Assembly: GCA_964019165.1 (NCBI GenBank)
Contig: OZ025281.1
Location: 10,858,388 to 10,922,387, forward strand
From: Mastigias papua
Taxonomy: Eukaryota > Cnidaria > Scyphozoa > Rhizostomeae > Mastigiidae
DNA length: 64,000 nt
Direction of reading: 5' to 3'
Shown here one piece after another: positions 24,784 through 36,363 of the stretch. The notes under the pieces are model-generated. The model was not told where the DNA came from and made no database searches. It saw only the letters and a program-made list of their open reading frames with translations. A program made the translations under genes and the position numbers. Numbering within the stretch: the first letter of the stretch is position 1; each line of letters starts with the position of its first letter.

Positions 24784-26966
24784 CTAGAAATTCCGTGCAA
24801 TGCAACGGTTGACTTTTTGCTGGTAAGACGGCAAGTCTCGTTAATAGGATTAAGGTATTTCTTAGAATTTTAGACCATGCGTGTCTAGACGTTTATAATT
24901 TTCATCGCAAGCTTGCCTCTTAGCTAGTGAATTGCATTTGAGTGACCATTAGGCGTATGCTGCTGACCTTCAATTTAGAGGGCTGCTAATTGTGTGCACG
25001 AATGAAGGAGAGGGGTATGGGAGGACGACTGTGTCCAAAGTCGATTGTTATTTAGTTGGGTTGAGCTGCACCCTTTTTTGTAAAAGCTATTGTTTCTTCC
25101 TGAAGAAATTGCTCGTGTGAATTGAATTTCTGTCCAATTACGGTTACTCTGCTGGTCCTAGCCATACGCCTTCTACGCCCATGCAAGAGATAGTCTTTGT
25201 GCTTTTGCTGAATAAAAAAGCTTCCTCATAGCCAATGATCGACCACATGTAGGAACGCTGTTGATACGTTGTATATGGCTACTTTTATTTGGCTATTCAG
25301 ATCACAAAGGCCTGCGACAAATCAACAGAATTGTACAGTGAATAGGGCACTATTGGGGATAAAGATTATCTCAGCAGAGATACTTGCAGTTTCTTCATTG
25401 GGTTCATTGTCAATAAACTCTTATGGACATTTATCCTCCAGAGAACCTTCTGTTTACTTGGTTGTTTACGCACTACGCTTTAGTTTTGGACGAACTCTTA
25501 ACAGCCTTCTAACACTAATGCTTCTGTGAAAGTAAACTTTTCCTAGGTATTGGTGAGACATCATCCATTGTTAGTCTTCAGGAGGGTCACCATGGAAAAG
25601 CGAAATGTCATTTATGTCATTTTTCCCTTTTGGATGGTTGGTTATAGAATTTAGTACAGCCTGTCGAGTTTCATAGAAGCCAATAAACTTAGTATCTGCT
25701 CTAAGGGGCCTAGTTTCATAATCATCCTTAGTGGCGGGGCCACATAGACGTAGGGGACTTAAATTTATGGGGATTGCAAACTGTATAGCTGAATTACTGA
25801 TAATCTGCCCGACTTTGTTGTTGTTTAGCTCTTTAAAGCTGCAGCTATTTTTATGAAAATATTGCTTCTTCTGAAGAAATTGCAGTCATATTCATCATCT
25901 TGTGTGACGGGACCGTATTGGGAAGGGGGCTTTTAACAATTTGATGTTCTAACATGGAAGTTTATTCGATGGTGAGAGCTTTTTCGAGGGGGGGGGGCTG
26001 GTTCTAAGGTTTACGGTATAGATATTTCAGCATGGTGGATCGATGGGTGGTCTATAGTAATAATTGTAAACTTTGTCAAACATTCAAAAGAATTTTAATT
26101 CATAATCTATCACATCATATGTTTTACTTGCTAGAGGGCAGAAATTTGATGGCAAAACATTTCAGGTTATCTTGCAATTCAAACAGATCTCTTCTGAACA
26201 GCTGCAAGTTAAGGTAAGTCAAATTTGCTAGGAACTTCGCATAAAGATCATATATTGAATCAACTCAACCAACTCAACTGACAAGTTACACGTTGCATTC
26301 ACCTTAACAATACATACGCCCCTAATTATTCTAATTTATGTTAATTAGTCAAGCGATAATCCAAAAATACCAGGCGTATAACATGACGATCCCCATATAA
26401 ATTCCTTGCTGCACAATACGTTTTGTTTATACGCATAGTTCTGGTTCAGTTTACCGTAGTTATGTTAGCTGTTTTTAATACTTTATCTTAAAATCATGCC
26501 TCTTCCTATTTTTATACTTCTCCTAAAGTATATGCTTATATACTTGCTCAAATTCTAATGCAAGGTAAAGCTCGTTAAGTTGTTTGAGTTTATTTCACTA
26601 GTTTACAATGTAAAACTTTCATCTATTCGTTCGTTACTGTTTAAAATGTGCAGAATCGCAATAAAGTTGCAAGAAACTTCAAATATGAAAATTTTTGAAA
26701 ATGTTATTTACACTATATTATAGGGTAGCTTTATGCTAAACATTATACCTAGTTTTTCTCGCATTATCCCTATAGCCTTTACGTTAATCTTAGTATAATT
26801 TACCGCTTGGGGCTATTTGGATGAGTGATGGTTGCACTGTCCAGTTGATTATTCTTAGAATATCACGGCGACAGATATTATAAGACAGCCCGTTCTAGAT
26901 GGCATATTTGGTTTAACAGTATAGTTCGAAGTATTACCATGTATGAATGCTTCAATATATGATTAG
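24784..26966. other. Intergenic, no recognisable gene
   Basis: AT-rich sequence with an open but unrecognised frame at 25,269-25,529 (+), a short poly(G) at about 25,988-25,997 and no recognised mobile-element ends. Confidence 0.5.
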
Positions 26967-27550
26967 CATGGTATGGTATGGTATGGTATGGTATGGTATG
27001 GTATGGTATGGTATGGTATGGTATTGCATGGTATTGCATGGTATTGTATGGTATGGTGTGGTATGGTATTGCATGGTATGGTGTGGTATGGTATGGTATG
27101 GTATGGTATGGTATTGCATGGTATTGCATGGTATTGTATGGTATGGTGTGGTATGGTATTGCATGGTATGGTGTGGTATGGTATGATCTGATATATGGTA
27201 TGGTATGGTATGGTATGGTATGGTATGGTATGGTATGGTATGGTATGGTATGGTATGGTATGGTATGGTATGTTATGTTATGTTATGACATGGCATGGCA
27301 TGGTATGGTATGGTATGATATGGTATGGTATGTTATGTTATGACATGGCATGGTATGGTATGGTATGTTATGTTATGTTATGACATGGCATGGTATGGTA
27401 TGGTATGGTATGGTATGATATGGTATGATATGATATGGTATGATATGATATGATATGATATGATGATATGGTAAGGTAAGGTAAGGTGAGGTATGTTATG
27501 ATATGGTATTGTAAGGTGAGGTGTGGTAAGGTATGATATGATGTGATATG
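26967..27550. repeat. Second (ATGGT)n pentanucleotide array, about 580 bp
   Basis: Same unit as 21,931-22,748, with higher-order pattern: a block of ATTGC and GTGTG variants is repeated twice within 26,967-27,180, then ATGTT and ATGAC variants, then a degraded GTAAG tail. All frames open; not coding. Confidence 0.96.
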
Positions 27551-27869
27551 GCTCGACATTGATTACCAGTTATTGCTGATAACATTAACAATAGTGATAA
27601 TAATTATGAATGAATGTAAAATATGTTCTGTGCTTTTTCAACAGCTCATCTTCGTACCGGTATTTGGCAAGCTCGAAACACAACAATTATTGATTGCCAT
27701 TTTCAATACTGCTGACAAATCAGACTGTAAGCTCAAAACCTATTTATGTAATTATTGCTCAGGTCCGTAGTAAGGGGGACCTTGCAGGGAGACTCTATAC
27801 CCCCATTAGAAATAGAAAAACTCGGACAGTGTTTTAACTATATTATATCAGAATTCGATCCAAATTCGT

Positions 27870-27965
27870 GCAATGCAGTGCATTTTGAAAACCACTGGTT
27901 GCTACCGGGCTGCCTAACTCATTGATACACGCTATGCTCAGCTTAACTGTGCCCGGGCCCCTTAG
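27870..27965 (+). repeat. Dispersed repeat family B, copy 2
   Basis: Matches 21,030-21,125 in order: a CAGTGCATT block, GCTACC, CTCA, then CACGCTATGCTCAGCTTAAC and GTGCCC. Boundaries approximate. Confidence 0.45.
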
Positions 27966-28194
27966 CAAAATCAACTGGCTACAGTCCTGTTATAACTACG
28001 ACATTGTTCAAACTTGATAGACATTTGGTAGCTAAATCTAGGTAGATAATTAAGACCATGAAAGTAACATAAAATACACAATTATAGTAAAATAAACATA
28101 CAATGTGCTTGATATAAAAATAGAAATACTTATAAATATACAAAGGGATTAACTAAAATATGAAAATACACGTATTTTATAAAGAAGTTGTTTT

Positions 28195-28510
28195 AGGTCT
28201 ATTACTGAAACATTCTTAACTTTTTCATGATTTCAGTACTGAACTTTCTTATGACTGTCTATGGAAGAATGTCCTGGTTGGCCTGACACTACAGTGTTAC
28301 ACCGACAGACAGGCACTACGCAAGCATAACACTCTAACGAGACTCTAATAAATAGGTTACCACAAAAAGATATGCAAATTGAGTAAAACCGATGACGGTC
28401 TTGTGTGAATATTAGAATTTTTCAAAGTATGTGACTTATGGACTTTCTTAGATCTCAAAAATCCAGTACTGTGCCTTCTTAACTATTAGAACAGTTCTTA
28501 ACATTATTTC
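28195..28510 (-). repeat. Dispersed repeat family A, copy 2 (minus strand)
   Basis: The complement carries the same ordered blocks as 58,380-58,750: CAGTACTGGATTTTTGAGA, then AATTTGCATA, then GTGCCTGTCTGTCGGTGTAA, then TAAGAAAGTTCAGTACT. Boundaries approximate. Confidence 0.6.
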
Positions 28511-29007
28511 TTTTTTTATAAGCCATTTTCTTACGGAAGAAAAACCCTGTATGTGAGGTTGATCGGGCATGCTAAATTTCAAAACTACTTTTGAGTGAAT
28601 TTTCACCTTTCCATTCATCCTTCCTTCTCACATTTCCACCCGAAATCCGTTAACTTCTGTAGATTTCCTTTAAATGTAATTTTTAAAATGCCTTTTCATG
28701 TTTAAATGACAAATGCTCAGATGTAGTCAAAGACATCCAGTGACATTAAAAGAAAGTACTTGTTGATTTATTTGCATTTGCTCTTCCTATTGAAGTTCCT
28801 TCAGAAAGGTAAGCATGCCCAATGCTGTTTGATTCCAGTTCGCACAGAAAGGTTGCTTAATTGGAGACATTAGTAGGCCTTTCATGGATACATCCCATCC
28901 TCACTGACACTTAGCTTTTAAAACTTTTTTGCAGTGTTCATAGATTCTTGTTTATTAACGATATCTTACGATGTTTGTAATGCTATTTGCCCCTTTTCCA
29001 TCGTTAG

Positions 29008-29156
29008 GTATTTGGGCAGAGACCCTGGAGATTCACGATCAAATATTTCTTGGAATCGGATTGTGTGGTGGTCTTGCATTGCTGATCGGGATGGTTGTGT
29101 GTTACAGAAAGTGCCGAAAACAACACAGGTATCACGCACCGCAATCAAACGGAAAA
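29008..29156 (+). CDS. Orphan exon-like segment 2: single-pass transmembrane helix with basic cytoplasmic tail
   Basis: The acceptor CCATCGTTAG opens a phase-1 frame: IWAETLEIHDQ, a hydrophobic helix IFLGIGLCGGLALLIGMVV, then CYRKCRKQHRYH. The acidic-outside, basic-inside pattern fits a type I membrane protein. Possible donors are AG|GTATCA at 29,129 and AA|GTACGT at 29,157; reading through gives a stop at 29,166-29,168. It could belong with the 22.85-kb segment, but the visible phases do not join directly, so another exon would be needed. Family not recognised. Confidence 0.4.
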
Positions 29157-29168
29157 GTACGTCTTTGA

Positions 29169-30289
29169 GTCTCTCAATGTACTTCTAACTGTGTGCCTGT
29201 ATATAACGACATTGGCGAGAAAGTCTAGCTACAGCTTCCGCATGCTTTGAAGTGCAACCATTGACAGGAAAGTGGCGTTCATCTTTGTATATTCGTAGAT
29301 ATTTTGATTTAAATGTAAATCAGTAGCTAGTCCATAAGAGTAGAAGCGATATGAAATAATTTAGATTAACAAATTTTAACTATTTCAGATGATTGAAATT
29401 CTAACCTTATCCCTTGCGGTGTGTTCTTTGTAACTGTTCGGAAAAAGAGCCAATGGTTAAGCAAATCGATATTGTTGTAAGAACTTGCGATTTATGAACT
29501 ATTTAGAGCTTGTTTTGGAGATGGGCCGTCCCAGTGAACCGGAATGATTAATCTTGAAAGGATAATGGTTCCTTTATGACTCTAAACGTAAAAGTGGTAG
29601 CATGGATTGTCAATTCCCGGCTTTAGCCCATTCTCGCACCCTACGTGCGTAGATATTGGCGTGTGTCATGTAAGGCTTCAAACCATCCCTGAGATGAATA
29701 TCATAGCCTTATTTGTCAAAAGATATTAGCATATCAGTATTACATAGATATTGGTATATTTTGCTTTGGTCCAATCAGCGAATTTGTTTATATTATATTA
29801 TTAACCAATAGGACGAGTGGAATTCAACTATACTATTTGCAGCGCTATCTTGATACAGATTTGTGTACATAATGCCTGTCAATCCTAAGCTAAGAACTGA
29901 ATGGGTTCGAATTTATTTCACACATAAATCTAATCTGCGATAGTTTGTTGAGAAGATGGGAATGCTTGCTTTCCCGCTTTGCTGTATAAGCTTCATTTTC
30001 CGTAACTGCTCTCTCATTCCATACACCCAAAAGCCACCACGAATTGTTCATGGTAACTCAAATGTAAGATATTGCAGGTTATTTCTCAACTGATTTTTGC
30101 GGTTGTTTAGCTGATTTTTGGATCCTCTGCATCTGTGCCAGCATCACACAGCGCATTGCTTCGAAGGCACTCTGGATATCAAATGAGTATCGCTCGAGTT
30201 TTCACAATAATTAGCATAATATTACAGTAATGGTAGTAATAGCACAAATGTTTAGGCACGACGCCCCATCAGCAAACTAAATTGAAAAG
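29169..30289. other. Intergenic, nothing recognised
   Basis: No exon-like frame, RNA gene or mobile-element ends recognised in this 1.1-kb stretch. Confidence 0.5.
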
Positions 30290-31660
30290 TATTTCAATAT
30301 AACAGGCTGCTCTTCCTGGGGGTCGTGCTAGGTTGCTACTACCCATCTCAGCTTCTCAGGTTTCGTTTTATTTCCTTTTTGAAGCGGTTTAGAGAGGGGT
30401 AGTCTCTATGTTGTTGTGGAATCTCATTCCACGTTAAGACTACTGTAGATTTGAAACTGTTCTCTGTAATTTTAATCGAGGCTTGGGTAGATTCAAATTC
30501 ATGCTATTTCTAGTTGAATAGCTAGAAATCTAGAACCCCTTTGCATACTTATCTTACTAGTTTCCTGGACATTAACTGTAAAGAATTTTTTGTGTAATGA
30601 TTAACCTATCATATTTTATCAATTTTTTGACAGGCAACTAGTTACACACCCACCTATCATTTTTTCCATTTTCAATTAATTTTTTGGCCCTAGATTGTGA
30701 TTTCTGTAGATTATCTAGCTTGGTGTCTGAGATGCAGCCCTATATGATGTTACAATATCTTAGTTGGCTTCGGTTCACTGCTCGGTATACTGCAGCTAGC
30801 TTTGACTAGATGAGAATATCCTTCAGCCTCTGATGTGCTGAGAGACCGCTTTTAAACTTAGCCTTAGCTTTCTTGCATTGTTCATTCTAGCTGAGGTTCT
30901 CGTAAATTCACTAATATCTGCGTTTAAACTAGGCCTGTCTTGCCTCACCCATTCCGTAACATTTGTCTCAATATCCATATTCCTTTGTAGAGAAATACTT
31001 TGAGTAGAGGTATAGGTTATGCATGTGTCATCAGCCTATATTTTGGGAGTTGCCCCTTGAAGACAACGTTCAAAAATTATCAACGTATATAATGAATAGT
31101 AAGGGACCCACGCACGACCCATGAGGAATGACAAAATCTATTCTACTTGTAGGTGACTTTTGGCTCTCAACATTGCAGAACTGCTTTCAGTTTTTTGATG
31201 TATGATTTGAACCAGCGCTGTATTTTCCCACAGATACCAAATCCTGGTAACTTCGATAATATAATACCATAGTCAACTGTGTCAAAGCTTTTTTCAGGTC
31301 CGAACACAAGCTCACGTTTAGATTGCGTTCATCAATATTTTTGTACCAAGTTTCCGAGATATTGAGAATCAAAATTATCGTGCTGTGTAATTCCCGAAAA
31401 GCAAATTGATTTTTGAAAATAGGCCATCTGCTCTAAAAAAGTCATAGAGCTGATCAGGCGCCAGCTTCTCGAGTAGCCTTGAAAGCATGGAGAGAACTGA
31501 CATCGGCCTATAATTTGATAAATTCAATTTTTGACCTGATTCACATAGGTGAATGATACGCAAAAGTTTACATAAGTCTCGAAAAGCAACTTGAATTGAA
31601 ATTTCGGAGCATTTTGATAATGCCCCTTTCAATATTTCACAGGATTTTCATCAGCATGAT
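30290..31660 (-). pseudogene. Degenerate LINE (non-LTR retrotransposon) reverse transcriptase, minus strand
   Basis: Reading the minus strand through several frameshifts and stops gives reverse-transcriptase blocks in order. These are SGQKLNLSNYRPMSVLSMLS (near 31,455-31,530), LNVSLCSDLKKALTQL (near 31,280-31,330; family K-A-F-D-x-V-D-H), GPLLFIIYVDNF preceded by VPHGS (near 31,060-31,120), and a terminal YPSLNRFKKEIKR segment (near 30,370-30,420) typical of CR1/Rex/jockey-type ORF2 C-termini. The catalytic F/YADD is damaged. It is non-functional and its 5' end is truncated, as is usual for LINEs. Confidence 0.8.
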
Positions 31661-33451
31661 ATAATACAGTAAAATTCGGTATGATCAAGGTATACCAAAG
31701 AAAATTTAGTTCATTTAAATTTCAAATAGATTTCCACTTTTCTCTGCAGGGTGTCTGCCGTTTTAGGGAATTCGAGGAATTCGGGAAAATTTCAGGGAAT
31801 CACTTGAAAGCTAGAAATGTCAAGCAGACGCTTGGAAAATCGAGTCCTTTTGAGAAGTGTCAGGGAAATTTCTCGGAATTTTGACCGGCCTATAAATAGT
31901 TGTAAAAGGGCCTTTCAGGGTGGCCATCCATCCATTCTGATATACATGCACGACTTGCATTATATTTGTTTGTATTCGCAATTCATGGCTCTCTGTATCA
32001 GAGACTTGCAGCTCATGTATTCAGACTACAAAACTAGGGGCAGTCATTCGGTTGGCATGATAGACACCCCAATCTAAGAAATCGTAAGGTATTTAATGAA
32101 TATATTAAACATTTAGTATTGTCAACCTTTTTGTGGGTGCTGTCGACCTGTTGGTAACAGTGCATCCCAAACTTATATTTAACACAGAAAGTTTGTCTAG
32201 AACTCGATATTTCCCAAATATTGACAATTCCGATGGCCTGCTTGGTGCGTTCGAGTTTTGCAAATAGCAGTCTATAGATAACTGTTTGCAGTACTGCCCT
32301 CCCATTTTGCTCCCTCAAGTTGAAAAAGCGAGATTAACTCTTGTACCCTCCGGTTATCAACAAAATATGAGTTTCTCCCTACACACTTATAAATTTTATC
32401 CCTGACATCAAGTACCCCTGATGTAGAGAGAATTTAGTCTGAAATTGAACATTGCTTTGATAATACATAGGTTTAGAGGGAAATGCAGCATGGCTATATA
32501 TACTGTGCCATGTATTTGAAACTTTAAATAAATTGTTTCTGAATGTACTTGTTGAGCTCAAGAAAAGAATAATGACAAAATATTAGAACCCAAGAAAGAA
32601 TAGCAAATGAAAAAATGACCAACATTGCACTTGTCTACAGGTTTGGAACAACCTATTTACTCCAAAAGGATAAACTGCACTTTTACAGTGAATTATACTA
32701 ACTTCTAATCTGATCTGATTCTAACCTAATTTTCGACAGATGAAATAAAAGATATACTCCGAGACGTAGATCTCATTTATAATTACCGATTGTTACACTT
32801 TTGAAGGTTGGCTCGATTGCTAGTTTGCAATTTTGCTTTAAAACTTCTGTAGCAATAATTTGATAACATTGTATTTTGAAATTTCCTAAAGTTAGGAAGA
32901 CATTTCATGCTTATCCCACTAGCGAGTAAAGGATAGTGAAAATTTTACTGGCAGATATGCTGTGTTCACTTCGTGTTTTTAAGCAAAAGCGAGATGAAAA
33001 AGTAACTTTTGCAGTTTGCGCAATCAGGAGCTATTGTTTTAGGCAGGAAATGTGCCATCGAATAGCAAGTTGTTTCCATTGGGAGATCTAGCTGAAGGAT
33101 CTCCAGTCCCCAAGCACGAAAGTTTAGTCTCCCAAAAGGCCTAAGAACGATAATGAAAAGGAGACTTTCATTGTATCTATTCCTATATGAATTGCTGTAT
33201 TACGTTGGGGCCATTGTTTAGACTCAGGATCCATTTCAATCGGTCTTCATTTAAATTGAAAAAGCAACTTTCCGCTATGCTTGCCTCATGTACTATTTGT
33301 CATTAATAAATATCTATGGACAAGCCATTTCTTAATGAACCAATGCAGCAAACTGAGCATATGGAAGCAGTAAAGACACGCCTACAAAAGATAGATTCTT
33401 TGGAAAACATGCCTGACTTCAAAATGATCGTCGAAATTATTTTCCAAGTTT
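31661..33451. other. Intergenic, mostly unrecognised
   Basis: A segment at 31,745-31,925 (CAGGGTGTCTGCCGTTTTAG ... CTTTCAGGGTGGCC) resembles hAT-type repeats whose ends start CAGGG, but clear inverted ends were not found. An unrecognised minus-strand frame lies at 32,034-32,318. Nothing else supported. Confidence 0.4.
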
Positions 33452-33461
33452 TGCACTGAAT

Positions 33462-33722
33462 GGCGAGTGGCCAAGTGGTTAGAGCGCTTGACTGTGAGCA
33501 AAACATCGATGGTTCACGCCGAACCCTCGGATCATAGTTGGGGTGTTCGCCCACTGTCCACCCCGCAGCAAATGGGTACCTCGTGGCAACAATGGGGAAG
33601 TTAAAGGCGGCAAGGAAAGGAACTGGCCACCCTGCCTCACTATGCCGGCGACTCAGGATAAGTGTCCCTCTAACAGGCACTCCCCCAACGTACGACATGA
33701 GACTCACCGTTACCACCGTCTG
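33462..33722 (+). mobile_element. tRNA-derived SINE, 261 bp, with 10-bp target-site duplication
   Basis: The perfect direct repeat TGCACTGAAT lies at 33,452-33,461 and 33,723-33,732. The body opens with a tRNA-like head: A box TGGCCAAGTGG (33,468-33,478) and B-box-like GGTTCACGCC (33,511-33,520). The rest is a GC-rich body with no ORF, and the 3' end lacks an obvious poly(A). The intact duplication indicates LINE-mediated insertion that is not very old. SINE superfamily not assigned. Open frames across it on both strands are composition artefacts. Confidence 0.8.
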
Positions 33723-33772
33723 TGCACTGAATCTGAGATTGGTCAATTTACCAAGTTCTGCTGTATTCATAG

Positions 33773-33944
33773 AGATATTTCGGAAGTACGAGACAAACAG
33801 TTTATATAATTTAGCATTGGGGAAAGTTACATTATGTGATGGAGCTCTTCTTCATTTGAATCAGACAGTTCATGTGGTATTCACTTGCAATGAAGCCTGT
33901 GTGATTGGAATCTATTTGGCTTTTGACTCATCTTCTACTATCAG
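33773..33944 (+). CDS. Orphan exon-like segment 3 (172 nt, 56 codons)
   Basis: Acceptor TATTCATAG and donor ATCAG|GTAATT enclose an open frame (phase 1 to phase 2). It contains LALGKVTLCDGALLHLNQTV and VVFTCNEACVIGIYLAF, with three cysteines and an N-glycosylation-type NQT. It starts about 40 bp after the SINE duplication. I do not recognise it and see no neighbouring exon it clearly joins. It may be part of an unknown gene or chance. Confidence 0.3.
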
Positions 33945-34439
33945 GTAATTTAGAAACTTTTCTAATGGATTATTACTTACTTTTCATCGCAACTCGAATA
34001 CTTTATCTGAAGATAAGTACTTTCTGTTTTACTTCCAGCTACGACCATCTTGACTTGATAGTTTTGCGTGATTCAATATATCTAAGTACATTAAGTGCAG
34101 ATATTTCAGCGTGACAAACTTTTGAAAAATTGTTGATTTTGAAATGTCTCTTAGTGAAAGAGGCAGGGATACTGAATTCCATATTTTTCCAAAACAAAGA
34201 TGCTCTAGCAATTAGTTAGTAAGCAACGTCTCTGCTCAGAAGCCTATCATACGTAACACAACTGAGTTGTTGCCACGCATTCTTTATTGAAATGGTTCTG
34301 CTCAACTGCCGATTTAGCGGCAGCCTTGAGGTTTGGTAGACAACATATAGTAAAAACCATAATATGCCAATACTACACAATATGTCAATAATTGTAACAT
34401 TGAGAAGATTTGAAGTGAAGGAAGCATACAAAAAGGCTA

Positions 34440-34690
34440 GGTAGAGCCACTTCCGGTGGCATGGGCATGCTAAGAGAAGGATGAAAGACACGTTAAGAGA
34501 AGGAGAATAATTATGAAAATGGGGATTCCAAAGGAGAGACGAAGGGGTATACGGAACAGAATGTGGATGGAAAACATCAAAGAGGATATGAGAGACGAAA
34601 GCTAGAGACAGACGATAGTGGAGACGATCAATAATCGGTGGTATTCCGACTTGAGGTAAGAGCAGTCGAAGTGGAAGAAGATTGGAAGCT
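34440..34690 (+). pseudogene. LINE C-terminal relic (plus strand)
   Basis: With frame changes, the plus strand reads RWHGHAKRRMKDTLRE, MGIPKERRRGIRNRMWMENI and KEDMRDE. This is the pattern W-x-G-H-x-x-R ... G-R-R-R-G-R-x-x-x-R-W-x-D-x-I-K-E-D found at the C-terminus of RTE/R4-type endonuclease-reverse transcriptases. No upstream RT is present; the fragment is 5'-truncated and decayed. Confidence 0.6.
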
Positions 34691-35864
34691 GCCAGATTGC
34701 GATTGGCTTGCTTTAAATATCAATATTGTTTTTACTGTGTTTGCTGAAGACGAGATAACCAACGCAGTTCTTTAGAAGTTTAATGAGAATTCGCTTGACA
34801 AAAAGCATTTGAAAACAGTTATCAAAATAGCTTTACAATGAAACGTGAACTAGCTTTAAATTGAGCATTTCAAATGTGAGACTTCAATGGAGATTAGAAT
34901 TACAGATCATAAACGGGTTGCTCATTAAGGGCACAACTTTCTAAGCTTCTGAAACTCATAAATGTCTCGATCACATTCATGCTGTTTTAATGCGTATTGT
35001 TGTGTTATGGATGGTTTAATGCATTTACAACTTTGCCAACTTTACAAAAATCAGTACCATTAAATATTTTCATTCTCTGTTGTATGGCATTTTTTTATTA
35101 TTTGATCTCTAGGATAACGGTTGATAAAATAATTGCTTTCCAAATGCTGTCATCACTCTCATGATGTTTCATTCAGAAGTCGAGTGTTGGACAAGATGCA
35201 GTTTAATGGAAAATTCTCAAGCTTCACATAAAACAATGCCATTAAGTAATCTCAATCTTTACTTTAAGAATAGCTTGCTTCTGCCACATGCCATCAAAAC
35301 ATTGCTGACTACTTAAATTTGTCTCTACGAGTAAACAATTGAAATGCTGACCATCTTGAAGCACCTGCTATGTTCATCAATGCCTCTCTCCTGGTTTTAA
35401 TTTCAAAGTTTCGTTGACGTAAATACCACATAGATCTCAAAGAGAGGCTTTTAATGCTCAAATATACCAAGAGCACTCATGGAGCGGCTGATATATTGAA
35501 AAGTGGAGTATAATTTGTTAAGAGCAATGACAGGAGGGTGAAGATCAATTACTGATGATTGATAGCTGGCAAATCTATCATGCTTCAAATTAATCAATAA
35601 AACCAATAAGAAGCATCACTAAGACCTCCTTTTAAGCAAAATATACTCGACAGCTAAGTAAAAAATGTTCCATTGAACCTTGACAAGTTATAAATGATTT
35701 GCAATTTGAGACAGGGTCAATTAAAGTGCATGAGAGAGCCTACTTACAGATATTCATGTTCTTTTAGAAACCGTTTAGCAATGTTAACTTAACGCACTTC
35801 AGCTTTGCAAGAACATTCCGCTATGGGAAAAACTGGAATTTGAAATGAATATATGTGGATGCAT
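34691..35864. other. Intergenic, nothing recognised
   Basis: AT-rich, no exon-like frame, no recognised repeat; ends at the LTR element insertion site. Confidence 0.55.
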
Positions 35865-35869
35865 ATCAA

Positions 35870-36324
35870 TGTAACCTGTTTGTTTTTAGTGCTGATGTAA
35901 TGCTTTTATTTAGGACTACAGTAACTATGTATTTTTAGGATTGACTTCACTATTGACAGTTGACGCTGTGGCCACGGCAACCAGACGTGATAACGCTGCT
36001 TGACTTTACGTAATCCCTTTGTATTATCTTGTATTCGTCACGGTTGTTAAGTAACGTGTTGTTCGTTTCTAGGTATTCTATTTCGGTTAGGCAAACACCA
36101 TCATGTATATAAACAGTAGTTTAGGATGCACAGACAGTTGCGAGCGGGGAGCTCTGAGGCCTGTCAGAAGGGTAGTTTCTGAGTATTGGCTTGAGTCCCG
36201 TTACTCTTAATATATAAGGACTTTCATAGTAATCACATTTTTACATAAATATAATTCTTGACTTATTTTCCGTTTATCTTTTGTGTTACGTTCCTGAGAC
36301 TACTGGGCGTGGTTGGGCGTGACA
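35870..36324 (+). repeat. 5' LTR (455 bp)
   Basis: Begins TGTAACC and ends GTGACA (TG...CA). TATATAAA at 36,106-36,113 is the likely promoter TATA box. Matches 41,237-41,691 base for base as far as I could compare. Confidence 0.97.
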
Positions 36325-36328
36325 TAAC

Positions 36329-36344
36329 TGGTGACAGGAGTGGG
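36329..36344 (+). promoter_or_regulatory. Primer-binding site for minus-strand DNA synthesis
   Basis: TGGTGACAGGAGTGGG starts 4 nt after the LTR; TGG complements a tRNA 3' CCA. The complement resembles a leucine-type tRNA acceptor/T-arm end, but I cannot assign the isotype with certainty. Confidence 0.75.
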
Positions 36345-36363
36345 ATTTAACACTCTAACCTAG

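Noticed and set aside
25269..25529. 86-residue plus-strand frame
   Set aside because: No recognisable motif, no splice signals in phase; length is expected by chance in this amount of sequence.
33462..33535. Functional tRNA gene
   Set aside because: A and B boxes are present but no full cloverleaf; the flanking 10-bp duplications and GC-rich body mark it as a SINE head.
33303..33770. 155-residue minus-strand and 136-residue plus-strand frames
   Set aside because: They run through the SINE on opposite strands; only the 33,773-33,944 part has independent exon-like features.
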